A DNA stretch of 64,000 nt from Rathayibacter sp. SD072 (GTDB taxonomy: Bacteria > Actinomycetota > Actinomycetes > Actinomycetales > Microbacteriaceae), in assembly GCF_017355185.1 (NCBI RefSeq), contig NZ_JADILJ010000009.1:1-64000 (forward strand). Direction: 5' to 3'. Below, piece by piece: positions 8,468 to 16,442 of the stretch. The notes below the pieces were generated by a model. The model was given only the letters and a program-made list of their open reading frames with translations, did no database searches and was not told where the DNA came from. Both the position numbers and the translations under genes were made by a program. Position 1 is the stretch's first letter. Each line of letters opens with the position of its first letter.

Positions 8468-9871
8468 TCAGTCGCGCCCCGTGATCCCCTTCGTCGACGC
8501 GATCACGTCGCGCATCTTCTTCTCGAGGGCCTCGTAGAACATCGACAGCGGGAACTCGTCGTCCAGCACCGCGTCGGTGAGGCCGCGGGGCGGCCCGAGC
8601 AGCACCTCGTCCGGCAGTCCACGGGCCCAGGCCGACGCGGGATGCGGAGTGAGCACCGACGCGATCAGGGCGTGCGCGGCCAGCCAGTGCGCGGTCTTCG
8701 GGCGGTCGATCGAGCACCAGTACAGGTCGTCGATCGCGTCCGACAGGGCGACGACCACGTCGGCGACGCCGTCCCACTCGAAGGCGAGGCGCGTGTCCGT
8801 CCAGTGCAGCACCCCGTGCCGGTGCAGCCAGGCGAACAGCAGCTGGCCGCCCAGACCGTCGTAGTTGCGCACGCGCGAGCCGGTGAGGGGGAAGCGGAAG
8901 AGGCGGTCGAACAGGATCGCGTACTGCACCGAGCGCGCTCGCCCGGACAGGCGCTCCTCGTCCTCGTCGCGGTGCTCGGCCGCGGCGAGCCGGCGCTCGA
9001 TCGCGACCGATTCGCGGAACGCCGTCAGATCGCAGCGCAGCTCCTCGAGCGAGTAGAGGAAGAAGGGCATGCGCTGCTTGATCATGAAGGGGTCGAAGGG
9101 CAGGTCGCCGCGCATGTGCGTGCGGTCGTGGATGAGGTCCCACATCACGAAGGCCTCCTCCGCGAGGTGCTGATCGGCGATCAGGCGGCGTGCGTCCTCG
9201 GGCAGGTCGAGGCGCGTGACCTCGGCGGCGCTGCTCACGACGCGGCGGAAGCGGGCGGCCTCGCGGTCGGCGAAGATCGCTCCCCAGGTGAAGGTCGGGA
9301 TCGCGCGCATCGCCACGGTCTCGGGGAAGAGCACCGCGCTGTCGGTGTCGTAGCCGGCGGTGAAGTCGACGAAGCGGACCGGCACGAAGAGCGCGTTCGA
9401 GTACTCGCCCGCCTCGAGCTCGGCGACGAAGCGCGGCCAGACCACCTCGACCAGCACGGCCTCGACGTGCCGGTCGCGGCTGCCGTTCTGGGTGAGCATC
9501 GGGAAGACGACGAGGTGGCGCAGCCCGTCGATCCGGTCGAGCTGCGGCTGGAAGGCCTGCAGGGAGTCGAGGAAGTCGGGGACGCCGAGCCCGTCGGTGC
9601 TCCACCGCTCCAGGTCGACGACGAGCGCGTCGAGGTACGCGGCGTCGTGCGGGAAGCGAGGAGCCAGGGCGCGGACGGCGGCGACGATCCGCTCGAGCGC
9701 GGAGCGCGCCTCGAGCAGCGTCGCCCGGTCGGCGAGGGAGCCGTCGGACGTCTGGAGAGGCTGCAGGTCGCCGACCGCGGCCTTGAGGTCGAGCCAGGCG
9801 GAGGAGGACTCGACGCGGTCCTCGAGGACCTCCGGCTCTCCGACGACTGTGCTCTGCACGAACTGCGACAT
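8468..9871 (-). CDS. DUF6421-like conserved protein
   Basis: This is a 467-residue soluble protein that I believe belongs to the DUF6421 family of actinobacteria; its role is not known to me. No signal peptide or membrane helix is visible. A conspicuous motif near residue 255 is MWDLIHDRTHMRGDLPFDPF, where HDRTH could bind a metal, with further His and Asp nearby. The C-terminal part has WLHRHGVLHWTDTRLAFEWD and a closing FPLSMFYEALEKKM. The start at 9871 follows a strong AGGAGGATC site. The gene stands alone between the two-component operon and a divergent acetyltransferase. Confidence 0.75.
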   Translation of the reverse strand: MSQFVQSTVVGEPEVLEDRVESSSAWLDLKAAVGDLQPLQTSDGSLADRATLLEARSALERIVAAVRALAPRFPHDAAYLDALVVDLERWSTDGLGVPDFLDSLQAFQPQLDRIDGLRHLVVFPMLTQNGSRDRHVEAVLVEVVWPRFVAELEAGEYSNALFVPVRFVDFTAGYDTDSAVLFPETVAMRAIPTFTWGAIFADREAARFRRVVSSAAEVTRLDLPEDARRLIADQHLAEEAFVMWDLIHDRTHMRGDLPFDPFMIKQRMPFFLYSLEELRCDLTAFRESVAIERRLAAAEHRDEDEERLSGRARSVQYAILFDRLFRFPLTGSRVRNYDGLGGQLLFAWLHRHGVLHWTDTRLAFEWDGVADVVVALSDAIDDLYWCSIDRPKTAHWLAAHALIASVLTPHPASAWARGLPDEVLLGPPRGLTDAVLDDEFPLSMFYEALEKKMRDVIASTKGITGRD

Positions 9872-10301
9872 GGTGATCCTCCTCACGCTTCGAATCCTCG
9901 GTGGAACGGGTTGGATGCGACCCGACTCCGAGCGTAGGGCCGCGTGCGCGCGCTTTTCTTGCGTGGGAGCGGAGCGGAGCGGCGACGTCGGCGCTCGCCG
10001 CGCACGTCTGCGCCGCGGGGGGCGGCAACGGCGCTCAGGAGCGGTTCCGGACGTCGTCGGCGCAGGATCCCGGGGACTTCTCCACGTGTCTGATCAGCAC
10101 TCCACCAGGCGTCTCGCAGGTTGGACCCCCCGTCCGGGGCTAGATTCCTCCACGACCCACCGTGACCCCGGTCAGGGGGTCAGGATGGTGCGGACATCGC
10201 GGCCGCATCCCGAGTGCGGCCCATCCGATCGAGCGGCCACTCCGAACACCTGGCGGAGGGGCACGACCGACGAGCCATCCTGAGAGAGAGGATCGGAGCG
10301 C
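9872..10301. other. 430-base divergent intergenic region
   Basis: No gene is supported here. It separates the DUF6421-like gene from the acetyltransferase. It contains an inverted repeat TGACCCC-N6-GGGGTCA at 10163-10182, a possible operator, and a TAGATT hexamer at 10141-10146 that could be a -10 for the plus-strand gene. Confidence 0.35.
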
Positions 10302-10835
10302 GTGACGGGACCCGAACCCGGAAGCGACCACAGCACAGTCAGCATCGATCAGCACCCCTCGACCCTCCGCCTGCTGCCCTGGCCGCAGGCGGGCACCGCC
10401 GCACTCCGCGTCACCCGCGCGGAGTCCGACACGGGACGTGGGTACGACGAGGACGGAACCCTGCACGACCGCTACCTGCGCGGTTGGGCCGAGGGCACCG
10501 CCTTCTTCTACGCGATCGAGCTCGACGGCGACTGCGTCGGCTCCATCGGCTATTGGTACGGCCACTCTCGCGGCATCGTCGCGTACGAGACGGCCTGGAG
10601 CCTCGCTCCCGAGGCGAGGGGACGCGGCGTGGCCGCGCGCTCGGTGCGCCTGCTGCTCGACGAGGCCGCGGCGTTCCCGCTGCCCCGCTTCGTGCACGCG
10701 TTCGTGCGCACGGACGACGCGGAGGACAGCGCGATCTGCGTCGAGGTCGGCTTCGACCGCGTCGACATCGTCGAGAAGGGCGATCCGCCGAGCCTCTGGG
10801 CCGACTGGGCGTTCGATCTGGCGGCGGTCGCCTAG
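10302..10835 (+). CDS. GNAT-family N-acetyltransferase (RimJ-like)
   Basis: This is a 177-residue single-domain acetyltransferase. Strand beta4 (FYAIELDGDCVGSIGYWYG) is followed by the acetyl-CoA loop ETAWSLAPEARGRGVAARSV near residues 95-115, and the C-terminal part has the AEDSAICVEVGF helix where most family members have NxxS. This resembles RimJ/RimL-like enzymes that acetylate protein N-termini or small molecules. The GTG start has a purine-rich GAGAGAGGATCGGAG upstream. It stands alone, facing the hydrolase gene at 10954. Substrate unknown. Confidence 0.8.
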   Translation: MTGPEPGSDHSTVSIDQHPSTLRLLPWPQAGTAALRVTRAESDTGRGYDEDGTLHDRYLRGWAEGTAFFYAIELDGDCVGSIGYWYGHSRGIVAYETAWSLAPEARGRGVAARSVRLLLDEAAAFPLPRFVHAFVRTDDAEDSAICVEVGFDRVDIVEKGDPPSLWADWAFDLAAVA

Positions 10836-10953
10836 GGGCGGATGAGCGCTCGAGCTCGGCCCGATCGTGCGGTCGAGCCGAGCTGAGCACGCGGGATCGT
10901 GTTCACCGGGCCCTGAGGGCGGGCGCCGCCCGACCCGCCGCGTCGCGCGGCGC

Positions 10954-11769
10954 TCACACCCCGTGAGCGGCGAGCCACGGCCGCAGGACCGCGAGGAACT
11001 CCTCCGGCCGTTCGACGCTGGGCAGGTGCGCCGCCTCGTCGAAGACGCAGGAGTCGGCGCCCGGGATCGTCTCGGCGAGGTACTCGTGCACGGGGAACGA
11101 CTCGGAGAGGTCGTGCGCGCCCACCACGATCAGCGCCGGCAGCGCCAGATCGACCACCCGGTCGTAGGCGGGCGGCTCGAGCGGGATCGGCCGGGGCTTC
11201 TCGTGCTCGTGGCCCGCGCGGCCGCGCGCGAGCTCCCGCACGGCCTCGACGAAGGACGCGTCGAGCGAGTCCGCGGAGCGCTCCGGCCCGAAGGCCCACA
11301 GCTCCGCCTCCCGCCGGGCGACCAGCTCGTGGTCGCCGCGCGTCAGCAGGGCGTCGATCTCGTCGAAGAGGGCGTCCTCCCGCGCGGTCAGCTCCGGATA
11401 CGGGAAGCCGCCGACACCCGGGCAGATCGCGACGAGCGCACTCACCCGGTCGGGATGGGCGATCGCGAGGTCGAGCGCCGCGGATCCGCCCCGCGAGCAG
11501 CCGATGACGGCGGCGCGCTCCACGCCCAGGTGCTCGAGCACCGCGAGGAGGTCGGCCCGCTCGTCGAAGTCGACGTCGTCCGTCCTGGTGCCGCCGAAGC
11601 CGCGGGAGTCCAGGCGCACGACGAGATGGTCCTCGGCCAGCGCCGGCACGATCGGGTCCCACATCCTCAGATCGGCGATGCCGGCGTGCACCAGCAGCAG
11701 CGCGGGGGAGGAGGCGTGGCCGTCCGCCTCCCAGTGGAGGCTCGCGCCGGGGACGTCGAGATGCGGCAT
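10954..11769 (-). CDS. Alpha/beta hydrolase
   Basis: This 271-residue alpha/beta-hydrolase fold protein is probably an esterase or related hydrolase of small substrates. The oxyanion segment is LLLVHAGIADLRMW near residue 25. The nucleophile is Ser in the elbow GCSRGGSAA near residue 92, the acid probably in VVGAHDLSE, and the catalytic His in DEAAHLPSVERPEEF near residue 250. The ATG at 11769 lies 6 bases after a TACGGT -10 with no ribosome binding site. It is divergent from the AEC transporter. Confidence 0.82.
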   Translation of the reverse strand: MPHLDVPGASLHWEADGHASSPALLLVHAGIADLRMWDPIVPALAEDHLVVRLDSRGFGGTRTDDVDFDERADLLAVLEHLGVERAAVIGCSRGGSAALDLAIAHPDRVSALVAICPGVGGFPYPELTAREDALFDEIDALLTRGDHELVARREAELWAFGPERSADSLDASFVEAVRELARGRAGHEHEKPRPIPLEPPAYDRVVDLALPALIVVGAHDLSESFPVHEYLAETIPGADSCVFDEAAHLPSVERPEEFLAVLRPWLAAHGV

Positions 11770-11775
11770 GCGGCC

Positions 11776-11781
11776 ACCGTA
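11776..11781 (-). promoter_or_regulatory. -10 element of the alpha/beta hydrolase gene
   Basis: TACGGT on the minus strand is followed after 6 bases by the ATG at 11769, the recurrent leaderless arrangement of this window. Confidence 0.5.
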
Positions 11782-11871
11782 GGCCCGGCCCCGTCGGGGT
11801 GCAACGGCACCCGACCCTAGGCTGGAGGGACGCCTGCGAGCCGTCCGCTCGCCCGAGGGACGGAGGACGCC

Positions 11872-12792
11872 GTGGAGGGAGTGCTCACCGGATTCGCGAT
11901 CATCGGCGTGATCATCGCCGTCGGCTACCTGATCGCCCGCTTCGGCCTGGTGCCGCCCGAGGGCCGCGTGGTCCTCTCGCGCATCGCCTTCTTCGTGACG
12001 ACCCCCGCTCTGCTGTTCACGGTGCTCTCGAGGGCCGACGTCACGGTGCTCTTCTCCTCCTTCCTCCTGGTGTCGCTCTGCACGGTGCTGCTCGTGGCGG
12101 CGGTCTACGTGCTCGCCTCGCGCTTCTTCTTCCGCCGGCCGCTGCCCGAGACCGTGATCGGCACGGCGTCCTCCTCCTACGTCAACGCCAACAACATCGG
12201 GCTGCCCGTGGCCATCTACGTCCTGGGCGACCCGCAGTGGGTGGCACCGACCCTGCTGCTGCAGCTGCTCCTGCTCGCGCCGACGATCCTCACCGTGCTC
12301 GACATCTCGACGAGCGGGCGCACCTCGGTCGGCGCGATCCTGACCCAGCCGCTGCGGAACCCCATGATCATCGCGTCCGGGCTCGGCCTGCTCGTCGCCG
12401 TCACGGGGGTCGACGTGCCGGCCCCCGTGCTCGAGCCGTTCTCGATCATCGGCAACGCGTCGATCCCGCTGGTCCTCATGGCCTTCGGCATGTCGCTGCG
12501 CGGGCAGCGGCCGCTGGAGGCGGGCCCCGCACGGATCGAGGTCGTCGTCGCGTCGACCCTGAAGTCGCTCGTGATGCCGGCGGTGGCGTGGAGTCTGGGA
12601 CGCTTCGTCTTCCAGCTCGACGCCGAGCACCTCTTCGCGGTCACCGTGACCGCCGCGCTCCCCACCGCGCAGAACATCTTCAACTTCGCGACGCGCTACG
12701 ACCGCGGAGTCGCCGTGGCGCGGGACACGGCCCTGGTGAGCACGGTCGCGGCCGTTCCCGTGCTCATCGCCGTGTCCCTCCTCCTGGGTTGA
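11872..12792 (+). CDS. AEC family transporter (auxin efflux carrier-like)
   Basis: This is a 306-residue inner-membrane carrier with about ten transmembrane helices in two pseudo-symmetric halves. Characteristic segments are SSSYVNANNIGLPVAIYVLG near residue 105, the Asn-Pro break typical of the family, and GNASIPLVLMAFGMSL near residue 200. The bile/arsenite/riboflavin-like superfamily members export or import organic acids or amino acids; the substrate cannot be read here. The GTG start has GGAGGACGCC upstream, and TAGGCT at 11818-11823 may be its -10. Confidence 0.85.
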   Translation: MEGVLTGFAIIGVIIAVGYLIARFGLVPPEGRVVLSRIAFFVTTPALLFTVLSRADVTVLFSSFLLVSLCTVLLVAAVYVLASRFFFRRPLPETVIGTASSSYVNANNIGLPVAIYVLGDPQWVAPTLLLQLLLLAPTILTVLDISTSGRTSVGAILTQPLRNPMIIASGLGLLVAVTGVDVPAPVLEPFSIIGNASIPLVLMAFGMSLRGQRPLEAGPARIEVVVASTLKSLVMPAVAWSLGRFVFQLDAEHLFAVTVTAALPTAQNIFNFATRYDRGVAVARDTALVSTVAAVPVLIAVSLLLG

Positions 12793-12833
12793 CGCGAACG
12801 CGCCCAGCCCGACCCGTCGCGGTGGCCGTCGCC

Positions 12834-12839
12834 TAGGCT
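12834..12839 (+). promoter_or_regulatory. -10 element of the DUF4012 gene
   Basis: TAGGCT is followed after 7 bases by the ATG at 12847, with no ribosome binding site. Confidence 0.5.
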
Positions 12840-12846
12840 CTCTCGA

Positions 12847-14676
12847 ATGAGCACCACGACGACCTCCTCTCGCCGCGCCTCCGGACAGCCCCGCCGCCGT
12901 CGCCGCGGCCTCTGGATCACGCTGAGCATCCTGCTGGTCCTCGTGATCGGCGCGATCGTCGCGGTGCTCCTGGCCGTCCAGACGTACGACAAGGCGATGA
13001 CGGTCCGGGCCAAGCTCACCTCCGCCATCCCCCTCGTCTCGCAGGTCGCCGACCAGCTCACCGGATTCGACACCGCGGGAGCCGAGGCGACGGCGGGTCA
13101 GATCGCGACCCTCACCGGCGAGGCGCGCGACGAGACCGACGACGGCGTGTGGCGCGTGATGGAGATCGTGCCGATCCTCGGACCCAACCTCTCCGCCGTC
13201 CGCGCCGCGACCGAGATCGCCGACGACGTGTCGGGCAAGATCGTCACTCCGCTCTCGGGCACCTCGCTCGACGTGCTGAAGCCGGTCGACGGCCGTGTCG
13301 ACATCGCCGCGATCACAGACCTGTCGGCCAAGATCGACGTCGCGAAGCAGGTCGTCGACGAGTCGCAGGCGCGCGTCGAGGCGATCGACCGCGGCGCCCT
13401 CGTGCCGCAGGTCGCCTCGGCCCTCGACGCCTTCGCTCCGCAGCTCGAGACCGCCACGAAGGCGATGGACCAGGTGCAGCCGATCACGGCGATCCTGCCC
13501 GACGCGCTCGGGGCGAACGGGCCCCGCAACTACCTCGTCATGTTCCAGAACCTCGCCGAGGCGCAGGCTCTCGGAGGCGGCGCCTCCTCGGTCATGCTGC
13601 TGCAGGCCGACGGCGGAGCGATCTCGATCACGGAGCAGCAGTCCAGCCAGGACTTCCGCGGGCTGGAGTCGGTGGACGTCGATCAGAGCGCGCTCGACAC
13701 CTTCGGCGGCAACCTCGCCACGACCTTCAACGTGTCGACGAGCCGGCCCGACTTCCCGACCGCGTCGTCCATCGCGACGCAGTTCTGGGCCCAGAAGTTC
13801 CCCGACCAGAAGATCGACGGAGTGCTGGCGATCGACCCGGTCGCGCTCTCGTACCTGCTCGACTCGACCGGCCCGGTGGTGCTCACCGACGGCACGGAGC
13901 TGACGAGCGAGAACACCGTCTCGACGCTCCTGAACAAGATCTACTTCCGCTACCCGGCCGAGACGGTCGGCGAGCAGACCGACGAGTTCTTCTCGGAGGC
14001 GAGCGCCACGATCCTCGGGAAGATCCTCGGCGGCGACATGGAGCCGACGCGCATGCTGCCGGCGATCGTCAAGGCGGTCGGCGAGAGCCGCATCCTCGCG
14101 TACAGCACCGACCCCGACGAGCAGGCCCTCCTCGCTCCGACGCCCATCGCGGGCATCCTGCCCACCGCGAACGCCGAGACGACCACCACCGGCGTCTTCT
14201 TCCAGGACGCGTCGATCGGCTCGAAGATGGACTACTACCTCGACACGGCGGTGACGCAGGCGAGCGCGAACCGCTGCGCCGCCTCCGGAGCGACCTTCAC
14301 CACGCAGGTCACGCTGACCAACACGATCACCGAGAAGGTGGCGCGCACCCTGCCGCCCTACGTCGCGGCGAACGGCGGCAACAGGTTCCCGCTCGGCGAC
14401 TTCGTGACCAACGTCTACGTCTACGGCCCTCCCGGCACGAGCGTGACCGGCGCGACCTGGGCCTCCGGGCTCGGCACCGTCGTGCAGACGACGGACGACC
14501 TCGGGCGACCGGTCTCGAAGATCGCGGTGCAGCTCTCGCCCGGCGAGTCCGACACCGCCACGGTCACCTTCACGGCGGCCCAGGCGGGCGAGTACGGCGA
14601 GCAGGCCGTCCGCGTCACCCCGATGATCAACTCGACCGAGGTCACGCTCCAGGACGACCCGAGCTGCGTCGGCTGA
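12847..14676 (+). CDS. DUF4012 domain-containing membrane protein
   Basis: This is a 609-residue membrane-anchored protein. A basic cytoplasmic tail (residues 1-21, rich in Arg) precedes one transmembrane helix (about 22-45). The rest is extracytoplasmic. The middle matches the DUF4012 signature: LPDALGANGPRNYLVMFQN followed by AEAQALGGGASSVMLL. A C-terminal beta-rich part (about residues 480-609) starts around CAASGATFTTQVTLTN. DUF4012 proteins in actinobacteria often sit near cell-surface polysaccharide genes, but no such genes are here. The gene stands alone with a leaderless-type start. Role unknown, probably envelope-related. Confidence 0.82.
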   Translation: MSTTTTSSRRASGQPRRRRRGLWITLSILLVLVIGAIVAVLLAVQTYDKAMTVRAKLTSAIPLVSQVADQLTGFDTAGAEATAGQIATLTGEARDETDDGVWRVMEIVPILGPNLSAVRAATEIADDVSGKIVTPLSGTSLDVLKPVDGRVDIAAITDLSAKIDVAKQVVDESQARVEAIDRGALVPQVASALDAFAPQLETATKAMDQVQPITAILPDALGANGPRNYLVMFQNLAEAQALGGGASSVMLLQADGGAISITEQQSSQDFRGLESVDVDQSALDTFGGNLATTFNVSTSRPDFPTASSIATQFWAQKFPDQKIDGVLAIDPVALSYLLDSTGPVVLTDGTELTSENTVSTLLNKIYFRYPAETVGEQTDEFFSEASATILGKILGGDMEPTRMLPAIVKAVGESRILAYSTDPDEQALLAPTPIAGILPTANAETTTTGVFFQDASIGSKMDYYLDTAVTQASANRCAASGATFTTQVTLTNTITEKVARTLPPYVAANGGNRFPLGDFVTNVYVYGPPGTSVTGATWASGLGTVVQTTDDLGRPVSKIAVQLSPGESDTATVTFTAAQAGEYGEQAVRVTPMINSTEVTLQDDPSCVG

Positions 14677-14708
14677 CCGGTCGCGCCCTCTGCGGCCTGA
14701 CGGTCAGC

Positions 14709-14749
14709 CTGCTGGTCGAGCAGCCCCGCAGGGGCGTCTCCAGACCCGC
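14709..14749 (+). repeat. Dispersed REP-like element, copy 1
   Basis: The element begins CTGCTGGTCGAGCAG, contains the small hairpin GCCCCGCAGGGGC, and ends near AGACCC. Related copies lie at 29708-29750 and, as an inverted pair, at 47693-47790. This copy sits between the convergent stops at 14676 and 14787. Confidence 0.75.
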
Positions 14750-14786
14750 TACCGCCCCGCATCCCGGCGCGGAGGCAGCCCCCGCG

Positions 14787-15317
14787 TCAGACCAGCGCCG
14801 ACCCCGGGATCGAGCTGGTGACCAGCCACGAGGCGAGCAGCGCCGCGCCGAAGCACAGGGCGAGGCCGACGAGCGGGACCCACCAGGCCCGGCGTCCGAC
14901 GAGGTAGCGCACGACCGTCACGGCCACGGCGATCAGCGTCAGGATCGGCGGACCGAGGAGGGCGAGCGAGACGCCCCAGTCGATGCGGTCGTAGTCGCAC
15001 GCGATGTTCTGCCCCTCGCACTGCGCGGGGAACACCGAGAGCACGGCGGCGAGGTAGCCGAGGACGATCGCCACCAGGCCCAGCGCGAGGCAGCCGAGGA
15101 TCGAGAGCACGAGGTCCCAGCGGCGGCGCAGCGGCCGCCCGGCCGCGACCACCTCCCGGACGGTGCGGTAGGCGTCCGTCCGCAGCTCGTCGTGCGCGCG
15201 ACCGGCCGGACCCGGGCGCGGTGCCGGCCGCGCGGCCGGTGTCCGGGATGCGGCAGGGCGGGCGGAGGACGAGCCGCTCGCGGCCGCGCGCGCCCGCTTC
15301 TTCTTCGAGGAGGCCAC
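14787..15317 (-). CDS. Small membrane protein with a basic disordered tail
   Basis: This is a 176-residue protein. The first 60 residues are Ala/Arg/Ser/Pro-rich and begin with SSKKKRARAAASG. Three hydrophobic segments follow: LVLSILGCLALGLVAIVLGY, LALLGPPILTLIAVAVTVV and WVPLVGLALCFGAALLASWL. Between the first two is a short loop with two Cys (QCEGQNIACDYDR) that could form a disulfide outside the cell. The GTG start lies three bases past the xthA stop, so it is probably co-transcribed. Function unknown. Confidence 0.7.
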   Translation of the reverse strand: MASSKKKRARAAASGSSSARPAASRTPAARPAPRPGPAGRAHDELRTDAYRTVREVVAAGRPLRRRWDLVLSILGCLALGLVAIVLGYLAAVLSVFPAQCEGQNIACDYDRIDWGVSLALLGPPILTLIAVAVTVVRYLVGRRAWWVPLVGLALCFGAALLASWLVTSSIPGSALV

Positions 15318-15319
15318 GA

Positions 15320-16159
15320 TCAGAAGATCATCGGGCGGTCGTCGTCGAGGGTCGTCTCGAGATCGAGGTCGACCACCACGGGGACGTGATCGCTCGGGGC
15401 GTCGCCCTTGCGCTCGTCGCGGTGGATCGAGGCGCCCGTGACGAGCTCGCCGAACGCGTGCGAGCCGAGCACGAAGTCGATCCGGAGCCCCTCGTTGCGC
15501 GGGAAGCGCAGCTGCTTGTAGTCCCAGTAGGTGTAGCCCTCGGGGACGAGCGGGCGCACGACGTCGTGCAGCCCGGCGGCCTCGAAGGCGGCGAAGGCCT
15601 CGCGCTCCGGCGGCGAGACGTGCGTGGATCCGGGGCCCAGCGTCGGGTCGCCGACGTCGCTGTCGAGCGGAGCGACGTTCCAGTCGCCCATCAGCGCCAG
15701 CGGCAGGTCGGGTTCGGCGGCGAGCCACTCGCGGGTGCTCGCCTCGAGCGCGGCGAACCACTCGAGCTTGTAGAAGTAGTGCGGGTCGCCGACCGCGCGG
15801 CCGTTGGGCACGTAGAGGCTCCAGACGCGCACGCCGTCGACGGTCGCGCCGATCGCCCGCGCCTCGAGGGGGAGGGTGCCGTCCTCGGCGGGGGCCTTGG
15901 CGAAGCCGGGCATGCCGGGGAAGCCGATCCGCACGTCCTCCATCGGCAGGCGCGAGGCGATGCCGACGCCGTTCCACTGGCTGATCCCCGCCATCTCGAC
16001 GTGGTACCCCGCCTCGGCGAAGGCCTCGTGCGGGAACTGCTCGGGCTTGCACTTGAGCTCCTGCATGGCGAGGACGTCGACGTCCTCGCGGACCAGCCAG
16101 TCGACGACGCGGCCCGTGCGGGCCCGGATGGAGTTCACGTTCCACGTGGCGATGCGCAT
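15320..16159 (-). CDS. xthA: Exodeoxyribonuclease III
   Basis: This is a 279-residue EEP-superfamily nuclease for base-excision repair: an AP endonuclease and 3'-5' exonuclease acting on DNA. All expected active-site blocks are present: WNVNSIRAR at residues 6-14, the metal-binding Glu in MQELKC near residue 34, YVPNG near 117, GDWN near 157-160, RIDFVLGS near 236, and the closing SDHVPVVVDL with the catalytic His. Length is normal (about 268 in E. coli). The ATG at 16159 gives the MRIATWNVNS start typical of the family. A small membrane protein gene follows within three bases. Confidence 0.95.
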   Translation of the reverse strand: MRIATWNVNSIRARTGRVVDWLVREDVDVLAMQELKCKPEQFPHEAFAEAGYHVEMAGISQWNGVGIASRLPMEDVRIGFPGMPGFAKAPAEDGTLPLEARAIGATVDGVRVWSLYVPNGRAVGDPHYFYKLEWFAALEASTREWLAAEPDLPLALMGDWNVAPLDSDVGDPTLGPGSTHVSPPEREAFAAFEAAGLHDVVRPLVPEGYTYWDYKQLRFPRNEGLRIDFVLGSHAFGELVTGASIHRDERKGDAPSDHVPVVVDLDLETTLDDDRPMIF

Positions 16160-16442
16160 CCTCGAAGTGTAGGAGCCGCCGCCGACAGCACGGTGCGGAC
16201 GGCGGCCGTCCCCCGCGCTCCGGTCATCCGTCCGGCGGATTGCGGAACCGGTGTCGGTGGTCGATGGTTGTCTTGCGCCGTCCCGATCGGCGCCCCGCGT
16301 CGTCCCCGCGCCGCCGCCCGCGGCCCGCCTCCCCGCCCGACTCCGACCAGGCGGCCGTTCCGGCGGATCCGCCGTCGATCCGCCCGAGCCGTTCCCGCGG
16401 CCGTCCCCGCTCCCGCCCGCTCCAGCCGTCTCGAGGAACCCC

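Noticed and set aside
16251-16442. N-terminal extension of ABC subunit 1
   Set aside because: The added residues are Pro/Arg-rich with no link to exporter N-termini, and a ribosome site supports the GTG at 16443.
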